A stretch of 64,000 nt of DNA from Leishmania infantum JPCM5 (Eukaryota > Euglenozoa > Kinetoplastea > Trypanosomatida > Trypanosomatidae), in contig NC_009418.2 of NCBI RefSeq assembly GCF_000002875.2, forward strand, positions 542,130-606,129, written 5' to 3'. This document shows, piece by piece, positions 36,886-47,005 of this stretch (its first letter is position 1; each line of letters starts with the position of its first letter). The notes under the pieces are model-generated. The model was not told the DNA's origin and made no database searches. It saw only the letters and a program-made list of their open reading frames with translations. A program made the position numbers and the translations under genes.

Positions 36886-39210
36886 CTACTGCTTCTTTCG
36901 CCGTTCTGGAGGCATCTGAGAGTGGTACGGCGCTGTGCCCGCGTCGTCGGTGATGTCTCCTGAGTGTAGACTGAGACAGCTCTTGTCCCCACCGTTCACG
37001 CGAAGCGTGGAGCTCAGTCGCACCACGGAAGCATCGCAACCGTTACAAAGAAGTGACACCGCCACCTGTGAAGGTGAGGCGCTCTCGGCCGCGAACGTTG
37101 CCGCGTTCATCTTCGTGTTCACCGTGACCGCCTTCAGGGCAGTCTGCGTGCTCTCAAGCGATGACGGCGGTGTCCGACGATCGCCGTTCATCACATCTGC
37201 CAAACCTCCCCTATCGCTCATGGTTGGATTGCCGCCGTTGTGTAGTGGGTGGTGAGGGATAGAGACCAAAGAGGGGACCAGTCCGTGAGGGATGTCCCCT
37301 TTTCTGTTGCGCACGGAAGAGTAGCGCTCCTTTGTCGACTTCGTCGGCGACTCGGAGCTGTCCGACAAGACGGCGGCGTCAGGGAACAATGTGCCGCTCG
37401 ACCTGCTCACCGGCAACGCTAACGCGCCGTAGGTGCTGCCCAAAGAGGAGCAGCCGAAGGCACCGCCACCCGCTGCGGCGCTGCCGCCGGCGCCGCGCTG
37501 CCGGTTGGATGCAAGGAAATCCTCCAGCTTCATGTCGAGCGCGTCGCTGCCGGCGCGGGTGTACCACACCTCTGTAAGGGTGCGGTTGCCGCTGCGCTCA
37601 ATGCAGGCGCACAGCTCCTCGATGTCATCCGTCGAAATGTTCACCCCTAGCATCACAAGCTGCGAAAGGGAGCGGTTCTTGTGAAGGCTGCGAATGATAG
37701 GGAGAAGCGGGTGCTGACGTTCCTCGCGAGAGGGCACCTCAGAGCCACCACTGCTGAGGTCGTGCCGCGCCATTTCCGCCGCGGTGTAGCCCATCGTCGA
37801 GATGAAGGACATCCGCCGCTTTGATGAACTGCGCAGCTCCGCCATGAAGGCGGGGTGGGCAATCGTGTTGGACTGGTAGGAGACATCGAGCATGCGCAGC
37901 ACTTTATTTGTGCAGAGTGCGTCACCGATTACGCCAAGCGCCTTGCTCGAGAGGTCGCAGCCGCGCAGGCTGAGGTCGAGCAGGTGCGGCGCCTGTGCAA
38001 GGCCGATGGAAAGCGCTTGGACCGCCTCGTCGCTGAGCGGAAAGCGGAGAATAAGTGTGGACAAATTGCTGGACGAAGCATTCAGCGCTGTGGCAAGCGC
38101 CTGCATCGGCTGCAGCAGCTTCTCTGGTGCCCACGAGTCATCGGGCTCAGCTGTCACGGCCTTCTTCCCGCCTCGTGGGGCCTGCACCGTGAGAGGCCCT
38201 ACCATGCCCGGCTTTGTGCTGAAACATTCTTGCAGGTACAGCTCCTTAAGTGCACTGCCACCAACAACGGCATCTACAAACGCGGTCATCCCATCCGGCG
38301 TGAAGCCGTTGCGGGCGTAGTAGTTGCCGTTTCCCTTGTACAGAAACGTCACCAGCTTTGGCGTGCGCTGGATGTACGTGGACAGGGCTGCGATGTGCTG
38401 TGCACTGAGGGTGTCGCGGACGTCGTCGACATCGCCACCGCCAGCGCTCTGGCCGCGACCCACCTCGAGCTGCTCCAGGGAGAGGAAAAGCGGGGCCACG
38501 GTGGTAAAGGTGGCGATGCCTTCCGAGGTGATAAAATTATCGGTGAGCGCAAGCAGCTTCAGCTTGCATGGGAGTGTTTTCTGTGACACACTGCCCCCAG
38601 CCGTCTCTGCTGCTGCGGCAGCTGATGTGCCACTGTTCACCGTCGGCGTACTGTTGTACCTGTGTATATGACTGACAAGTCGACGTACACCGTCGTCGGT
38701 GATATTGTTACCAGCGAAGATTGCGTTCTCGATGAGCGTGTCGCCCAGCAGCGCACTCATCATTTCCACAAAGCCGTCGTCGCCGGCGTGCAACGCGCGC
38801 ATGTCAAGCGTGCGGATGTGGTGCCGCGGTCGCTTCTCAAGTGGCTGTGGTGCAGGCGCCACAGAGCCCGACACGACCACCGGCAGTCCTTGGATGTGGT
38901 TCGCAATGGCAGACACCGCGGCAGGGCCAATGCCAGGTGTTTTGAGATATTGCCGTCGCCACTTCATCGTGGGGATCTTCGATTCACCGGCGCAAAGAGA
39001 CTCGACCAGTGCCTGCAATGCCCGTCTGCGTACGCGCGCCCTCATCTCCTCTGCCGGAGCCCCCGCCCCTGCGCCTCCTCCTGCGACGGCCCTGCTAGCC
39101 GGACTGGTGGTGCGCTCCGCTGCTTTGCCCTTCCAGCGCTGCATGTCAGGCGGCGTAGGCGCCGTGGGGCTGTTCGATTGACTTTTCCGACGTGAGCAGC
39201 AGCACCCCAT
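36886..39210 (-). CDS. leucine-rich-repeat protein with N-terminal acylation motif
   Basis: The product is 774 residues. Seen: the N-terminus MGCCCSRRKSQ has Gly2 for myristoylation and three adjacent Cys for palmitoylation, a motif that sends trypanosomatid proteins to the plasma or flagellar membrane. A linker follows, then leucine-rich repeats of the ribonuclease-inhibitor type from about 130 to 455 (for example LIENAIFAGNNITDDGVRRL, ALKELYLQECF, LLDLSLRGCDLSSKAL). Another repeat lies near 510-555 (LSQLVMLGVNISTDDIEELC). The C-terminal 200 residues are Ser/Gly/Ala low complexity. Inferred: a membrane-tethered protein-interaction scaffold. The start is well supported: the acceptor AG at 39305-39306 is followed by no other ATG, and the MGCCC motif itself argues for it. 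The LRR class is secure; the partners are unknown. Confidence 0.9.
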   Translation of the reverse strand: MGCCCSRRKSQSNSPTAPTPPDMQRWKGKAAERTTSPASRAVAGGGAGAGAPAEEMRARVRRRALQALVESLCAGESKIPTMKWRRQYLKTPGIGPAAVSAIANHIQGLPVVVSGSVAPAPQPLEKRPRHHIRTLDMRALHAGDDGFVEMMSALLGDTLIENAIFAGNNITDDGVRRLVSHIHRYNSTPTVNSGTSAAAAAETAGGSVSQKTLPCKLKLLALTDNFITSEGIATFTTVAPLFLSLEQLEVGRGQSAGGGDVDDVRDTLSAQHIAALSTYIQRTPKLVTFLYKGNGNYYARNGFTPDGMTAFVDAVVGGSALKELYLQECFSTKPGMVGPLTVQAPRGGKKAVTAEPDDSWAPEKLLQPMQALATALNASSSNLSTLILRFPLSDEAVQALSIGLAQAPHLLDLSLRGCDLSSKALGVIGDALCTNKVLRMLDVSYQSNTIAHPAFMAELRSSSKRRMSFISTMGYTAAEMARHDLSSGGSEVPSREERQHPLLPIIRSLHKNRSLSQLVMLGVNISTDDIEELCACIERSGNRTLTEVWYTRAGSDALDMKLEDFLASNRQRGAGGSAAAGGGAFGCSSLGSTYGALALPVSRSSGTLFPDAAVLSDSSESPTKSTKERYSSVRNRKGDIPHGLVPSLVSIPHHPLHNGGNPTMSDRGGLADVMNGDRRTPPSSLESTQTALKAVTVNTKMNAATFAAESASPSQVAVSLLCNGCDASVVRLSSTLRVNGGDKSCLSLHSGDITDDAGTAPYHSQMPPERRKKQ

Positions 39211-40717
39211 TTTCAAGCGTGTGTGTGCGTGTATACGTGTATGCGGCTACCCTCTGCTTGCTGACGATCCAGCGGATGGAGCGGTCTGCGCCAGCCTCTC
39301 TCTCCTGTGCATATAAGAAGAGAGAGAAAGATAGGGATGTGCAATGCCAGCCGCAGAGTTGGCACCGCTCTCCAGCACGAGCGGAGGCTTGCTTGGGACG
39401 TGGGTGGCGTAGAGATACGAAGATGAACGGAGAAGACGTGAGCAAAGCAAGGAAAGACGAAAAAGCGGCGCAGCGCAAGGCAGCAACAACAAAAAAGGGG
39501 TGGCGGTGCGGTGCGGGAGGGGATGATGGAAGAGAGAGGGAGAGTCCACCAATAAAGACGGCAAAAAAAAGAAGAAAAGCCGCGAGGGCGGCCTGCAGTG
39601 GCGCGCACACACACGGTACCGCACGATTCACTTCGATTGATTACTGCCTCCAAGACAGACCGACCCTTTCGCTGTGCTGAATGAAAACACAAGCAAGCAA
39701 CAAGAGACGCCACAGAGCGATGACAGCGGCACGTACGTGAGCCGCACAACTGGAGAGGGAGAGAGAGAGCCTTGCTTCTTTGCTTGTGCCCACTGCGTTC
39801 TCTCCGTCTCTCCGTCGGCTGTCTCGGGCGTCGCGGCTAGGCGCCTTCGTACAACTTCTCGCTTCGACGTTTGCGTACACTTGTGAAATGCTCCCGTGCG
39901 CACATTGGACCAGACAGAGACGGAGGGGGGGGGAAAGGGTCTTGGAGAGGGAGAGGACACCAGTTGGAGCACAGGCATGAGCACGGGGGAGGGCGGCGCG
40001 AGAGGGATGCGTATAGAGCGCACAAATATGAGGAAAGGGGAGGCGGGAGGAAACACCGACGAATCGTACGCCTGTCTGCACACAAGCGACCGGAGGCGTA
40101 AGTGTCATTGCGTCTCTCTCTCTCTCGGTGCAGTACATACGCCGGTCGCAGACTCTTGCTTCCTTTGATCCTCCCCTCCAAAATCCTCTTTAAAGGCCAC
40201 GACACAGCACAATAACGAAAAGAAAGAAAGCCACCGCAATCACTGTGCGCCGCTTATTCGCACATGTGTGTGCGTTCACCTCATCCAGGCGTTTCGACCG
40301 GCCCAAGCAAGAAACGTTTCTTTCATTCTGTATGTATGTGTGCTCGGCACATCTGTGAATGGACACTGCGACCCGGAACGAGGAACAGAGGTAGCGTAGG
40401 CCAGGCGCGAAGAGGGGGTGCGACAAAGCCAACTAACACCACAAAAGCGTCGAAGAACACAAAAGTTGGGACATGCGTTTCATGTGTCGTTCCGGTCAGC
40501 GGGATCAGGAGCGCGAGCCACCCGCTGCACACATACACACACCCACACACACAAGCAACCACCATCACCACAACCGACACATACGTTTATGTGCACATCA
40601 CGAGCCAAACACCGTATACGCACAAAGAAAAGCCTTGTGACTCGACAATGCAACTGGGTGTGCCGACGCGCATGTCATTCGCTCTTTTCCCCGCCTTGTT
40701 GCTTGATGAGAGCTGCT
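39211..40717. other. intergenic region
   Basis: The spacer between the OsmC-half gene and the LRR gene. It contains CA-rich stretches near 40530-40556, CT repeats near 40112-40127 and several short G or A runs. Open frames of up to about 185 codons have no protein-like pattern. No repeat element is recognised. Confidence 0.55.
39305..39332 (-). promoter_or_regulatory. trans-splice acceptor for the LRR gene
   Basis: On the minus strand a CT-rich run (about 39314-39332) precedes ATATGCACAG with the AG at 39305-39306. The first ATG after it is the MGCCC start at 39210, giving a leader of about 94 bases. Confidence 0.5.
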
Positions 40718-41797
40718 TCAGGGCTTCGGAGACGGCGAGGAGGAAGCCGGGTCGCTGCTACATGCCCCCGGCTGTGTCGTCGCGGCAGACGTTGATTCAG
40801 GTGGCGGTGGCGGATAGCTAGCAGCGCTCGTCTCCGTTGATGGCTCTTTGGCACGGCTGCTGCCGTAGCGCGTGGAATCCCAAGCTGCGCCCCTTCTCTC
40901 AAAGCCGGGAAAATGCAGCTCGTCTTCGTCGTCTCGCAGGCTGCCACTGCCGCCGCCTCGGGCCGCCCAACTCGACATCGACGAATGAGCCCTTCGGGAG
41001 CCTGGCATCCCTGCCGGCATACTCTCGACACTTGTCGTCAATGCGGCGTCAGCGGCAGAAGAGGGACCACCGAGGTGGCCGCCGGTGCGCCTCTCAGCCC
41101 ACTCCACACCGCTGGCCGCCTGCTCCATTTCACAGTGCAGCCCATCGGCGCGGCGGACGGAGCCATCTTCGTGCCTGCGCGAGTCAGCGCTGCCTTGGCG
41201 CCATTCGATATGCATGCTTTTCGCCACAGGGCAGACCTTGTGCAGCTTTTCGGCGAACGCCATCACCTCCTCGTGCGAGGCGCCTGGTGCATCGATGTAG
41301 CCAACGACAATTTCTTCGACGCCAACCGAGTTGTTTGCCGCCGCCTTCTCAAAGACCATCTGCACGTTTTTGACATCGATGCCTTGCTCCAGCGCCACTT
41401 CGGCCGTGTGCGAGGCGGTGCAGTGCTGCAGCAGCGCCATCACTCCGGCCTTCGCCGACGTCATCTGCGCCACGCTTTCTCTCGCTTCCTTGAAGGAGAG
41501 CTGCAGCTTCTCTTTCCATGACAGATTGGCGCGCCTTTGCGCCGCATCCTCCTGCGCCTTTGAAGCTTGCTCGCGGAGGACGGCCTGGTACAGTTCTCTG
41601 TGCTGGCGGCGCTTGCCACGCATGACCGGGTCCTCGTTCGGGTCCTCTCCTTTCAAAAACTCAATCGCTTTGGATGCGGAGCCGACATACGTCTTGGCGC
41701 CTTCCCTTGCCTTGTAGAAGACGTACGCCGGCACCTTCTTGAGCTCTCCCACAAGAACGGCAAGTACGCCGCAGTACACTCGTGTGCATCTGTACAT
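40718..41797 (-). CDS. protein with the cysteine half of an OsmC-like domain
   Basis: The product is 360 residues. Seen: a short hydrophobic N-terminus (MYRCTRVYCGVLAVLVG), a charged helical stretch, then MALLQHCTASHTAEVALEQG with Cys126 and FAEKLHKVCPVAKSMHIEW with Cys189. The C-terminal 150 residues are Ser/Gly/Pro low complexity. Known: OsmC/Ohr proteins are thiol peroxidases with exactly this layout, a first Cys in the central helix and a second in a K/R-x-CPV motif. The usual N-terminal beta half of the fold is not recognisable; its place is taken by the charged helix. Inferred: a divergent OsmC protein, possibly mitochondrial or membrane-linked, in which both reactive Cys are kept, so peroxide or redox chemistry remains possible. 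The start is the first ATG below the acceptor AG at 41814-41815; the longer frame is not supported. Domain call moderate to good. Confidence 0.8.
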   Translation of the reverse strand: MYRCTRVYCGVLAVLVGELKKVPAYVFYKAREGAKTYVGSASKAIEFLKGEDPNEDPVMRGKRRQHRELYQAVLREQASKAQEDAAQRRANLSWKEKLQLSFKEARESVAQMTSAKAGVMALLQHCTASHTAEVALEQGIDVKNVQMVFEKAAANNSVGVEEIVVGYIDAPGASHEEVMAFAEKLHKVCPVAKSMHIEWRQGSADSRRHEDGSVRRADGLHCEMEQAASGVEWAERRTGGHLGGPSSAADAALTTSVESMPAGMPGSRRAHSSMSSWAARGGGSGSLRDDEDELHFPGFERRGAAWDSTRYGSSRAKEPSTETSAASYPPPPPESTSAATTQPGACSSDPASSSPSPKP

Positions 41798-41813
41798 GCC
41801 GGCTGTGGCAAGA

Positions 41814-41825
41814 CTGCAAAAACAG
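41814..41825 (-). promoter_or_regulatory. trans-splice acceptor for the OsmC-half gene
   Basis: On the minus strand CCTGTTTTTGCAG ends with the AG at 41814-41815. The ATG at 41797 follows 16 bases later. Further pyrimidine-rich sequence lies upstream (about 41855-41885). Confidence 0.5.
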
Positions 41826-42585
41826 GGGTTGCTAGGTGTGCGACGAACGATGGAGGGGGCGGATGGGCGCGATGGGGGAGAGCTAGAGCTGCAGGGCCCA
41901 GGCTGCAGCGGCGGTGCCGTGAATCTTTTTTTTTGTGCTGTTTTTATGAAGCCAAAACCAGTGACCGTTGCCGATGTTTTCCTCAATCTGTATAGTCGTG
42001 GCGTGCGGGAGTGATGGAGTTGTATGGGCGTTTTGCATTGCCTATCGATTCTTTTGTTTTCGCTTTTCGTGTAAAGAGGCAAAGCCTCCCAGATCCATGG
42101 AAGATTGTGCGTGTGTGTGTGCGCGCGTGGCTCCGAAGGTGTCTCTCCTGACGGCGATCAACAGAAGCCAACGTTGCTGCCACACGGCAGGCATCTCAAG
42201 GATGGACAATGGGTGAGCGAAAAGAATGGGTGTGGGTGGGTAATGGTGAGCAGCGGACGCGAGCAGGAAGTAGACGCGCCAATGAATGTGAGAGAGGGCG
42301 AGTGCGCGGGCACCGGAAGATTGACCCTTTGCGCGCCCATTTTCATCAGCCATCGCGAGCGACTCCGTTCCTCTGCACAAGAAAAAAAGGGGAAGTGCGG
42401 AGGTGCCAGCGCACAGTGGCCGGCAAAGTGTCGGAGAGCCAAACACCCCTCCCGTTGCCGCACATTCGCGTAGCCCCTTGTTGTCACCAATGCCGTAGCT
42501 CAGGTGCAACACTGCTGCCAAACTCTACGAGAGCAGATATGGCGGCGATGCGATGATACATACCGATGTACATATCCACGTGTAC

Positions 42586-42604
42586 ATTATATATATATAT
42601 ATAT
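42586..42604. repeat. (AT)n microsatellite
   Basis: An alternating A/T tract of about 19 bases in an otherwise GC-rich spacer. Its position about 0.8 kb upstream of the OsmC-half start gives no hint of function. Confidence 0.85.
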
Positions 42605-42729
42605 GCCAAAGGTGGGGGTGAGGAGACAAAATGAAAGAGCACAGAACAACAACACGCGTACGCGGCAAGACCAACACGAGAAGCCTGCCATGTGCAGCGA
42701 ACCGTCTATTCGATGCGAAGGTGCGCTGT

Positions 42730-42749
42730 TGTGTGTGTGTGTGTGTGTG
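42730..42749. repeat. (GT)10 microsatellite
   Basis: Twenty bases of alternating T and G on the plus strand, hence (CA)n on the transcribed strand, as is common in trypanosomatid spacers. Confidence 0.85.
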
Positions 42750-43149
42750 CGTGTGAGCGTCCTGCCGCGTTCCCTAATGCACATGCACTCCTGTAGCAGC
42801 AAGAGGAGGAGAGAGAGAGATAAACGGACATGCGCGCATGCGTATGGGAATCGACATGGCTCCCCTTCTCCGCTGCTACACGCTAACGATGGCGCGATGA
42901 CTAACAAACAAGGACAACCCAGTAGCATTGCTGCCCGAGTGCTGGCACAGGCTCGTGGCTGAAGTCCCCGTCGCCCACAAATGCTCGAACTAGATTACAT
43001 ACAGACACCCCTCCCCCCGCCCCACACATACCAAACAAATTCTCGAACCCAAAGCGACGAGGAGGAGCAGAGCAGAGGGGGAGCCACTAATACACAGAAT
43101 GAAGCATATACATCAGTACATATGCGTGCGCGTGAGCGTTCGTGCACTC

Positions 43150-43680
43150 AACGTGCCCATTCGCTCACATGTAGCATGCGCTCAACGCCACTCCACCCGG
43201 CCCCGCCCCCTGGCCGGTCACAGGCCACGCCTGGTGGTGCAAAACAGCCCTGGACACACGCGCCGCAGCAATGCGCCGACTCGGTCACCGTAGAGCACCG
43301 CCCCCGCATCGCAGGTCGCCTCACAGCGGCTCCCATCATGCCGGCCGCCACCCCTGGTGCATCTCCCGCGGGGTGACACTCAGGCTCCCCGCACCAGCAG
43401 GCAGTGCGAGGGCCGGGGGGGGTGAGATACGTTCGAATCGCACGGACACGATGCCCATCACATGGATGGCACAAGCGTGTGCACGGCCGCAGGTCGCTCC
43501 GACGCAACGCCGATCCAGGACATGGCCGCCGACATCGGTAGCCATACATCGCCCTGGCCATCCCTACGTCGTAGGCGCTTGACCCTGTCACCACCAGAGG
43601 TGGCTGGGCATTTAGCAGGGGTTAGCAGAGGCTTGGCTTCCCCACACACAGAGATTGGGGGCACGCTGGGCCCTGTGATA
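43150..43680 (-). mobile_element. SIDER-like degenerate retroposon copy A, sense orientation
   Basis: Read on the minus strand, this roughly 530-bp block starts near GGGGAAGCC. It carries CAGCCACCTCTGGTGGTGAC followed by AGGGTC (43582-43607), which resembles the Pr77 hallmark at the 5' end of ingi/L1Tc-type elements. It continues through ATGTCGGCGGCCATG and GCGTCGGAGCGACCTGCG to a GC-rich 3' part. Its length fits the roughly 550 bp known for Leishmania SIDERs. It lies immediately downstream of the 954-residue coiled-coil gene, so it should be inside that gene's 3'UTR; SIDER2 elements in 3'UTRs are reported to destabilise mRNA. Its first half is shared, inverted, with 18815-19030. The ends are approximate. 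Confidence 0.75.
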
Positions 43681-43914
43681 CCACGCACTGACGTATGCCC
43701 CCCTCACCACCACCACCACCACCATTTACTCCGTCATGAGGGAGGAGGGAGGGAGACATTACAGTGAGGCGGAGGCATGAGAAAAAAAAGAAAACCACAA
43801 AGACGAAAAGAGACACCCATCGGTGAGCGCTTGGCGTAGCCCCCTCGTGCGTGGTTGCCTTCGATCACTCGACACGCACGCGCGACCGCCACCGCTTCTC
43901 TGTGAATCCTGCAC

Positions 43915-46779
43915 TCAGTCCAGCTGCATAAAGATCTCACGTCCCCGATGAATGAACTGGTGATCACCGTCGCGGAAGGGCATGACAGCCTTGTGCTTCT
44001 CTGCCTTGGCTGTGCGCTCCGCCTGCTGTGTATGCTGCTGCCGTTTAGTGCCAGCATCACCTTCGGTGCTCTCCGGTGTCGAACCATACGTGGATAGTAC
44101 ATACGATGCCAACCCTTTGCGCGGCGGAACCGGTGGAAGGGGCAGACCCGCGGAAACACACGTGGGGGCGGACGCGCTCAGCTCCGTGTGCAGCCGCGGC
44201 GGCGTCGACGACGGCGCGGATTCGAACAAGGCAGCCGAGGACGCCGCGGCCTCTGTCGCCGCAGCTAGATGTGGCGTGCGACGTTCAAGGTAGCCCACGA
44301 TGGCGCCGACGGTGTTGCTGCCCACGCCAGCATTCATGGCTCCCGTCTCGCACTGCCGCGCTCGTAGCTCCCGCTGCTTGCGTGCCCACAGGCTCAGGTA
44401 CGGCATGGCTGGCCGGGACGGCGAATTCTTCGTGGACTCCGCATCGGAGGTCGCCGCTGCTTCCGAACATGACGCAGCGGTATTGCTGTGACCTTCAAAC
44501 ATTGCTTGCGCCTTCACAGGTGCGAGTCGCCTACTCGCGGTGCCGCTTTCTAGCCCCGGCACAGGCGTGCGGGAGTCGAAGAAGGCGACAGCGTCCGGTG
44601 TGTACTGCCGCCGCTCCGCATCCGCTTGCCGCACCAGCGCCCGCGCATAGGCCTCGTTAAAGTCGATGAAGGCATCATGCTGCTCGACAAGTCGACGAAG
44701 ACGCACAGAAAGCGCTTCGCCCGTGTGCTGCGCACTGCAGTGCAGCCGCCCTTCCTCGTCCAGTTTTTGAATGAGCTGCAGCACGGCAGTCGTGCGCGCC
44801 AGGTCCTCTCGCGAGGCGGCCGTCTCTTTCGGGTGCGTGACGCAGAAGGCGTCGTGCTCATCAAGGGCCGCAATCAAATGCGTAGTAGCGTCGGGGCAAT
44901 GCATAGTGAGACGTTCGAGGAACGTTAGAAGGATTGCTCGATCACACTCTTCCAATCGGGCCTTGTACGGAGGCGGAAGGGGTGCGAGATTGCCAGCAGC
45001 TCCCTCAGGCTCCCTCACACTTGCACCAGACTCGCTTGCCGCCACGCGCGAGTGCGGGAGTTGCCACTGCAGTCGCAGCTGCCAAATTTTCGCGACACCT
45101 TGTCGCGCTTTCCACAGCACATCAGCCTGCTCCACTACCTGCCGCTCCATCTGCGACATGAACGCGCTGAGACAGTTCTCTTTCTTGGTGGCGAGCGAGC
45201 TGTACTCTTGCAGGATACCGTTGTCGAAGCATACCTCCGCGCTCTGCCCGATGAGTGCCTTGAGAGCTGCGTTCATGTTCCTCTCACTTATTTCCATCCT
45301 CTCACGCAGCTCCAACGAGAGCTGCTGAGCGAGAGCCACAGCGCTCAGCGCTTCAATGGCCCCCTGTGCCGCAGTGTCGCGAAGGACATCGTCGGCGAGC
45401 TTTAGTCGCGTGGCTTGTGCGTCGAGTACAGACTTCTGAGCGGCGATCGTGTGCTGGTACTGCTGGTGTTGCACCTGAACGCGATTCATGAGCTGCACAA
45501 AGGCCACACCAACCGCGTCGAGCTTCTGCTGCAGCTCGAGAACATACTGCGTGCGCTCCGCTTGCCGATCGCTCAGAGCGGTGTCGTTGCGTTTCTCATC
45601 AACGCACTCCAGATCGTCTTGGCAGGACTGCCGACGCGTCGAGGGTGAGACCGGTGAGGAGGACTGGGTGGATGGCGCCGAGCCCTCATCATCTCGGCTG
45701 CCCATCATCAGTGGCGGGCACTCTTTAGTGGACTGTGTCGGTGACCCATTAGCCGCCTGGGTTGTGGGCGACGTGCTGGACGACGAACCACTGACTCTCC
45801 TCTCGTTCTCGTCGGCGCCAATGCTTTCGAGGACGCTGTTGAAGATGCGGTTCAGTCGTTCTCGCTCATCGCGGTCCGCCTGCGAGATGCGAAACGCCGG
45901 TGGATGAGGATCAGAAAGCATTGCATCAAGTCCACACACATCACGCACTGGGCTGCCGAGCGCGTGCATGGCTGCCGAGGCAGCGCTTCCGGCTTTGACC
46001 CCTGACCGACTCCATACCTCAGCGCCTGCTGAACTAAGAAGCACGTCCGGTTTCTCCGCGAGCACGTCGGTGTCCTTGCGGACCTGTGTGCCCACGTCAG
46101 TGACACGCTGCAGCAGCTGCTGAATGCTATTCAGGGCGCAGGAGGTCACTGTCTGGGCGTGCTGGAGCTTCTGTTGGCATCTCGACTCCATCAGCTGGAC
46201 GTAGCTCACTAGGCGCTGAATTTCGTGACTGTGTGGAAGGTATGATGCATCCACGAAGCTCTGCCAGATGATTTGGCGCTCTTCCGCCGACTGGCTCTCA
46301 ATCTTGTGCGCGCCGGCGCGGTGCGCTTGCAGGTACTCCTTCATGACGCGGCTGCTCATCTGCTTTGCTGACAAGTTAGTCTTAATGAATAGACTGTGGT
46401 TGATGGAAGCGAGAGCATCCGCAGTGATTTTGGACATCTCCATCTTAGCGCGGCCACTTCCTTTTTTGCCTCTGACGCGCACCGGGGGCAAGGAGGACGA
46501 CACCTGGCGCCTTCTTTTTTGCGGAGATGTGATCACCCTGGGAGCCGGCGACGAGGAACGAATCGACGACGCGGCGCGAGCTCGGCTGCTGCTTCTCCCG
46601 CCGAGCTGCGACTGCGAGTTGGTGCCTTTCGCCCCCGAGGACCGGGGACGACTCGCTGACGCCGACACACCAGGCTGCGGCTTTGCATTAGGCGACTGCG
46701 GCTTACTGTCCGTGTCCTCCGCCGGCGCGGTGCTGGCGCGTCTGCCTTTTGGACTGCGACAATACGACGTGGACTCCAT
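43915..46779 (-). CDS. coiled-coil hypothetical protein, probably cytoskeletal
   Basis: The product is 954 residues and I do not recognise it. Seen: a basic Ser/Arg/Pro-rich N-terminus (about 1-115). Mixed helical regions follow, including a clear Gln/Leu-rich coiled coil at about 410-530 (LELQQKLDAVGVAFVQLMNR and onward) and further charged helices to about 760. The C-terminal part is Ala/Ser/Thr-rich and ends in an acidic-aromatic tail. No catalytic motif, membrane segment or targeting signal is apparent. Inferred: a structural or cytoskeleton-associated protein with a basic head. The ATG at 46779 is the first in frame; the upstream frame opens only with TTG and runs into a C-rich splice region. 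Its presumed 3'UTR contains the SIDER-like element, so its mRNA may be unstable. The gene call is secure, the function unknown. Confidence 0.83.
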   Translation of the reverse strand: MESTSYCRSPKGRRASTAPAEDTDSKPQSPNAKPQPGVSASASRPRSSGAKGTNSQSQLGGRSSSRARAASSIRSSSPAPRVITSPQKRRRQVSSSLPPVRVRGKKGSGRAKMEMSKITADALASINHSLFIKTNLSAKQMSSRVMKEYLQAHRAGAHKIESQSAEERQIIWQSFVDASYLPHSHEIQRLVSYVQLMESRCQQKLQHAQTVTSCALNSIQQLLQRVTDVGTQVRKDTDVLAEKPDVLLSSAGAEVWSRSGVKAGSAASAAMHALGSPVRDVCGLDAMLSDPHPPAFRISQADRDERERLNRIFNSVLESIGADENERRVSGSSSSTSPTTQAANGSPTQSTKECPPLMMGSRDDEGSAPSTQSSSPVSPSTRRQSCQDDLECVDEKRNDTALSDRQAERTQYVLELQQKLDAVGVAFVQLMNRVQVQHQQYQHTIAAQKSVLDAQATRLKLADDVLRDTAAQGAIEALSAVALAQQLSLELRERMEISERNMNAALKALIGQSAEVCFDNGILQEYSSLATKKENCLSAFMSQMERQVVEQADVLWKARQGVAKIWQLRLQWQLPHSRVAASESGASVREPEGAAGNLAPLPPPYKARLEECDRAILLTFLERLTMHCPDATTHLIAALDEHDAFCVTHPKETAASREDLARTTAVLQLIQKLDEEGRLHCSAQHTGEALSVRLRRLVEQHDAFIDFNEAYARALVRQADAERRQYTPDAVAFFDSRTPVPGLESGTASRRLAPVKAQAMFEGHSNTAASCSEAAATSDAESTKNSPSRPAMPYLSLWARKQRELRARQCETGAMNAGVGSNTVGAIVGYLERRTPHLAAATEAAASSAALFESAPSSTPPRLHTELSASAPTCVSAGLPLPPVPPRKGLASYVLSTYGSTPESTEGDAGTKRQQHTQQAERTAKAEKHKAVMPFRDGDHQFIHRGREIFMQLD

Positions 46780-47005
46780 CTTCCCACATTTTTGTTCCCA
46801 CGTTTGCGCTGCCGCTGAGCGAGCGAGGTGCACTATAAAGTGGTAACGGGTCCGGGGGGAGGGGGGGGGTAGGACCAAGGTGGGTGCTTGGATCAGTGTG
46901 GCTTCTCTCTTGGAGGGAGGGGGAGAGTGAGTAAGGCTACTTTCCTATGGCAGAGGCGGCGAGCTTTTTCGTCTTTTATAGGCGTTGGCAGAAGGACAGA
47001 GAGGC

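Larger units (their letters stand above)
41798..43914. other. intergenic region with SIDER element and microsatellites
   Basis: The spacer between the coiled-coil gene and the OsmC-half gene. It holds a SIDER-like element (about 43150-43680, listed separately), an (AT)n tract at 42586-42604, a (GT)10 tract at 42730-42749 and a (CAC)6 tract at about 43706-43723. Remaining open frames are not protein-like. Confidence 0.6.

Noticed and set aside
43431..43439. GTTCGAATC, like a tRNA T-loop / B box
   Set aside because: It sits inside the SIDER-like element with no acceptor stem, A box or anticodon arm at the right distance.
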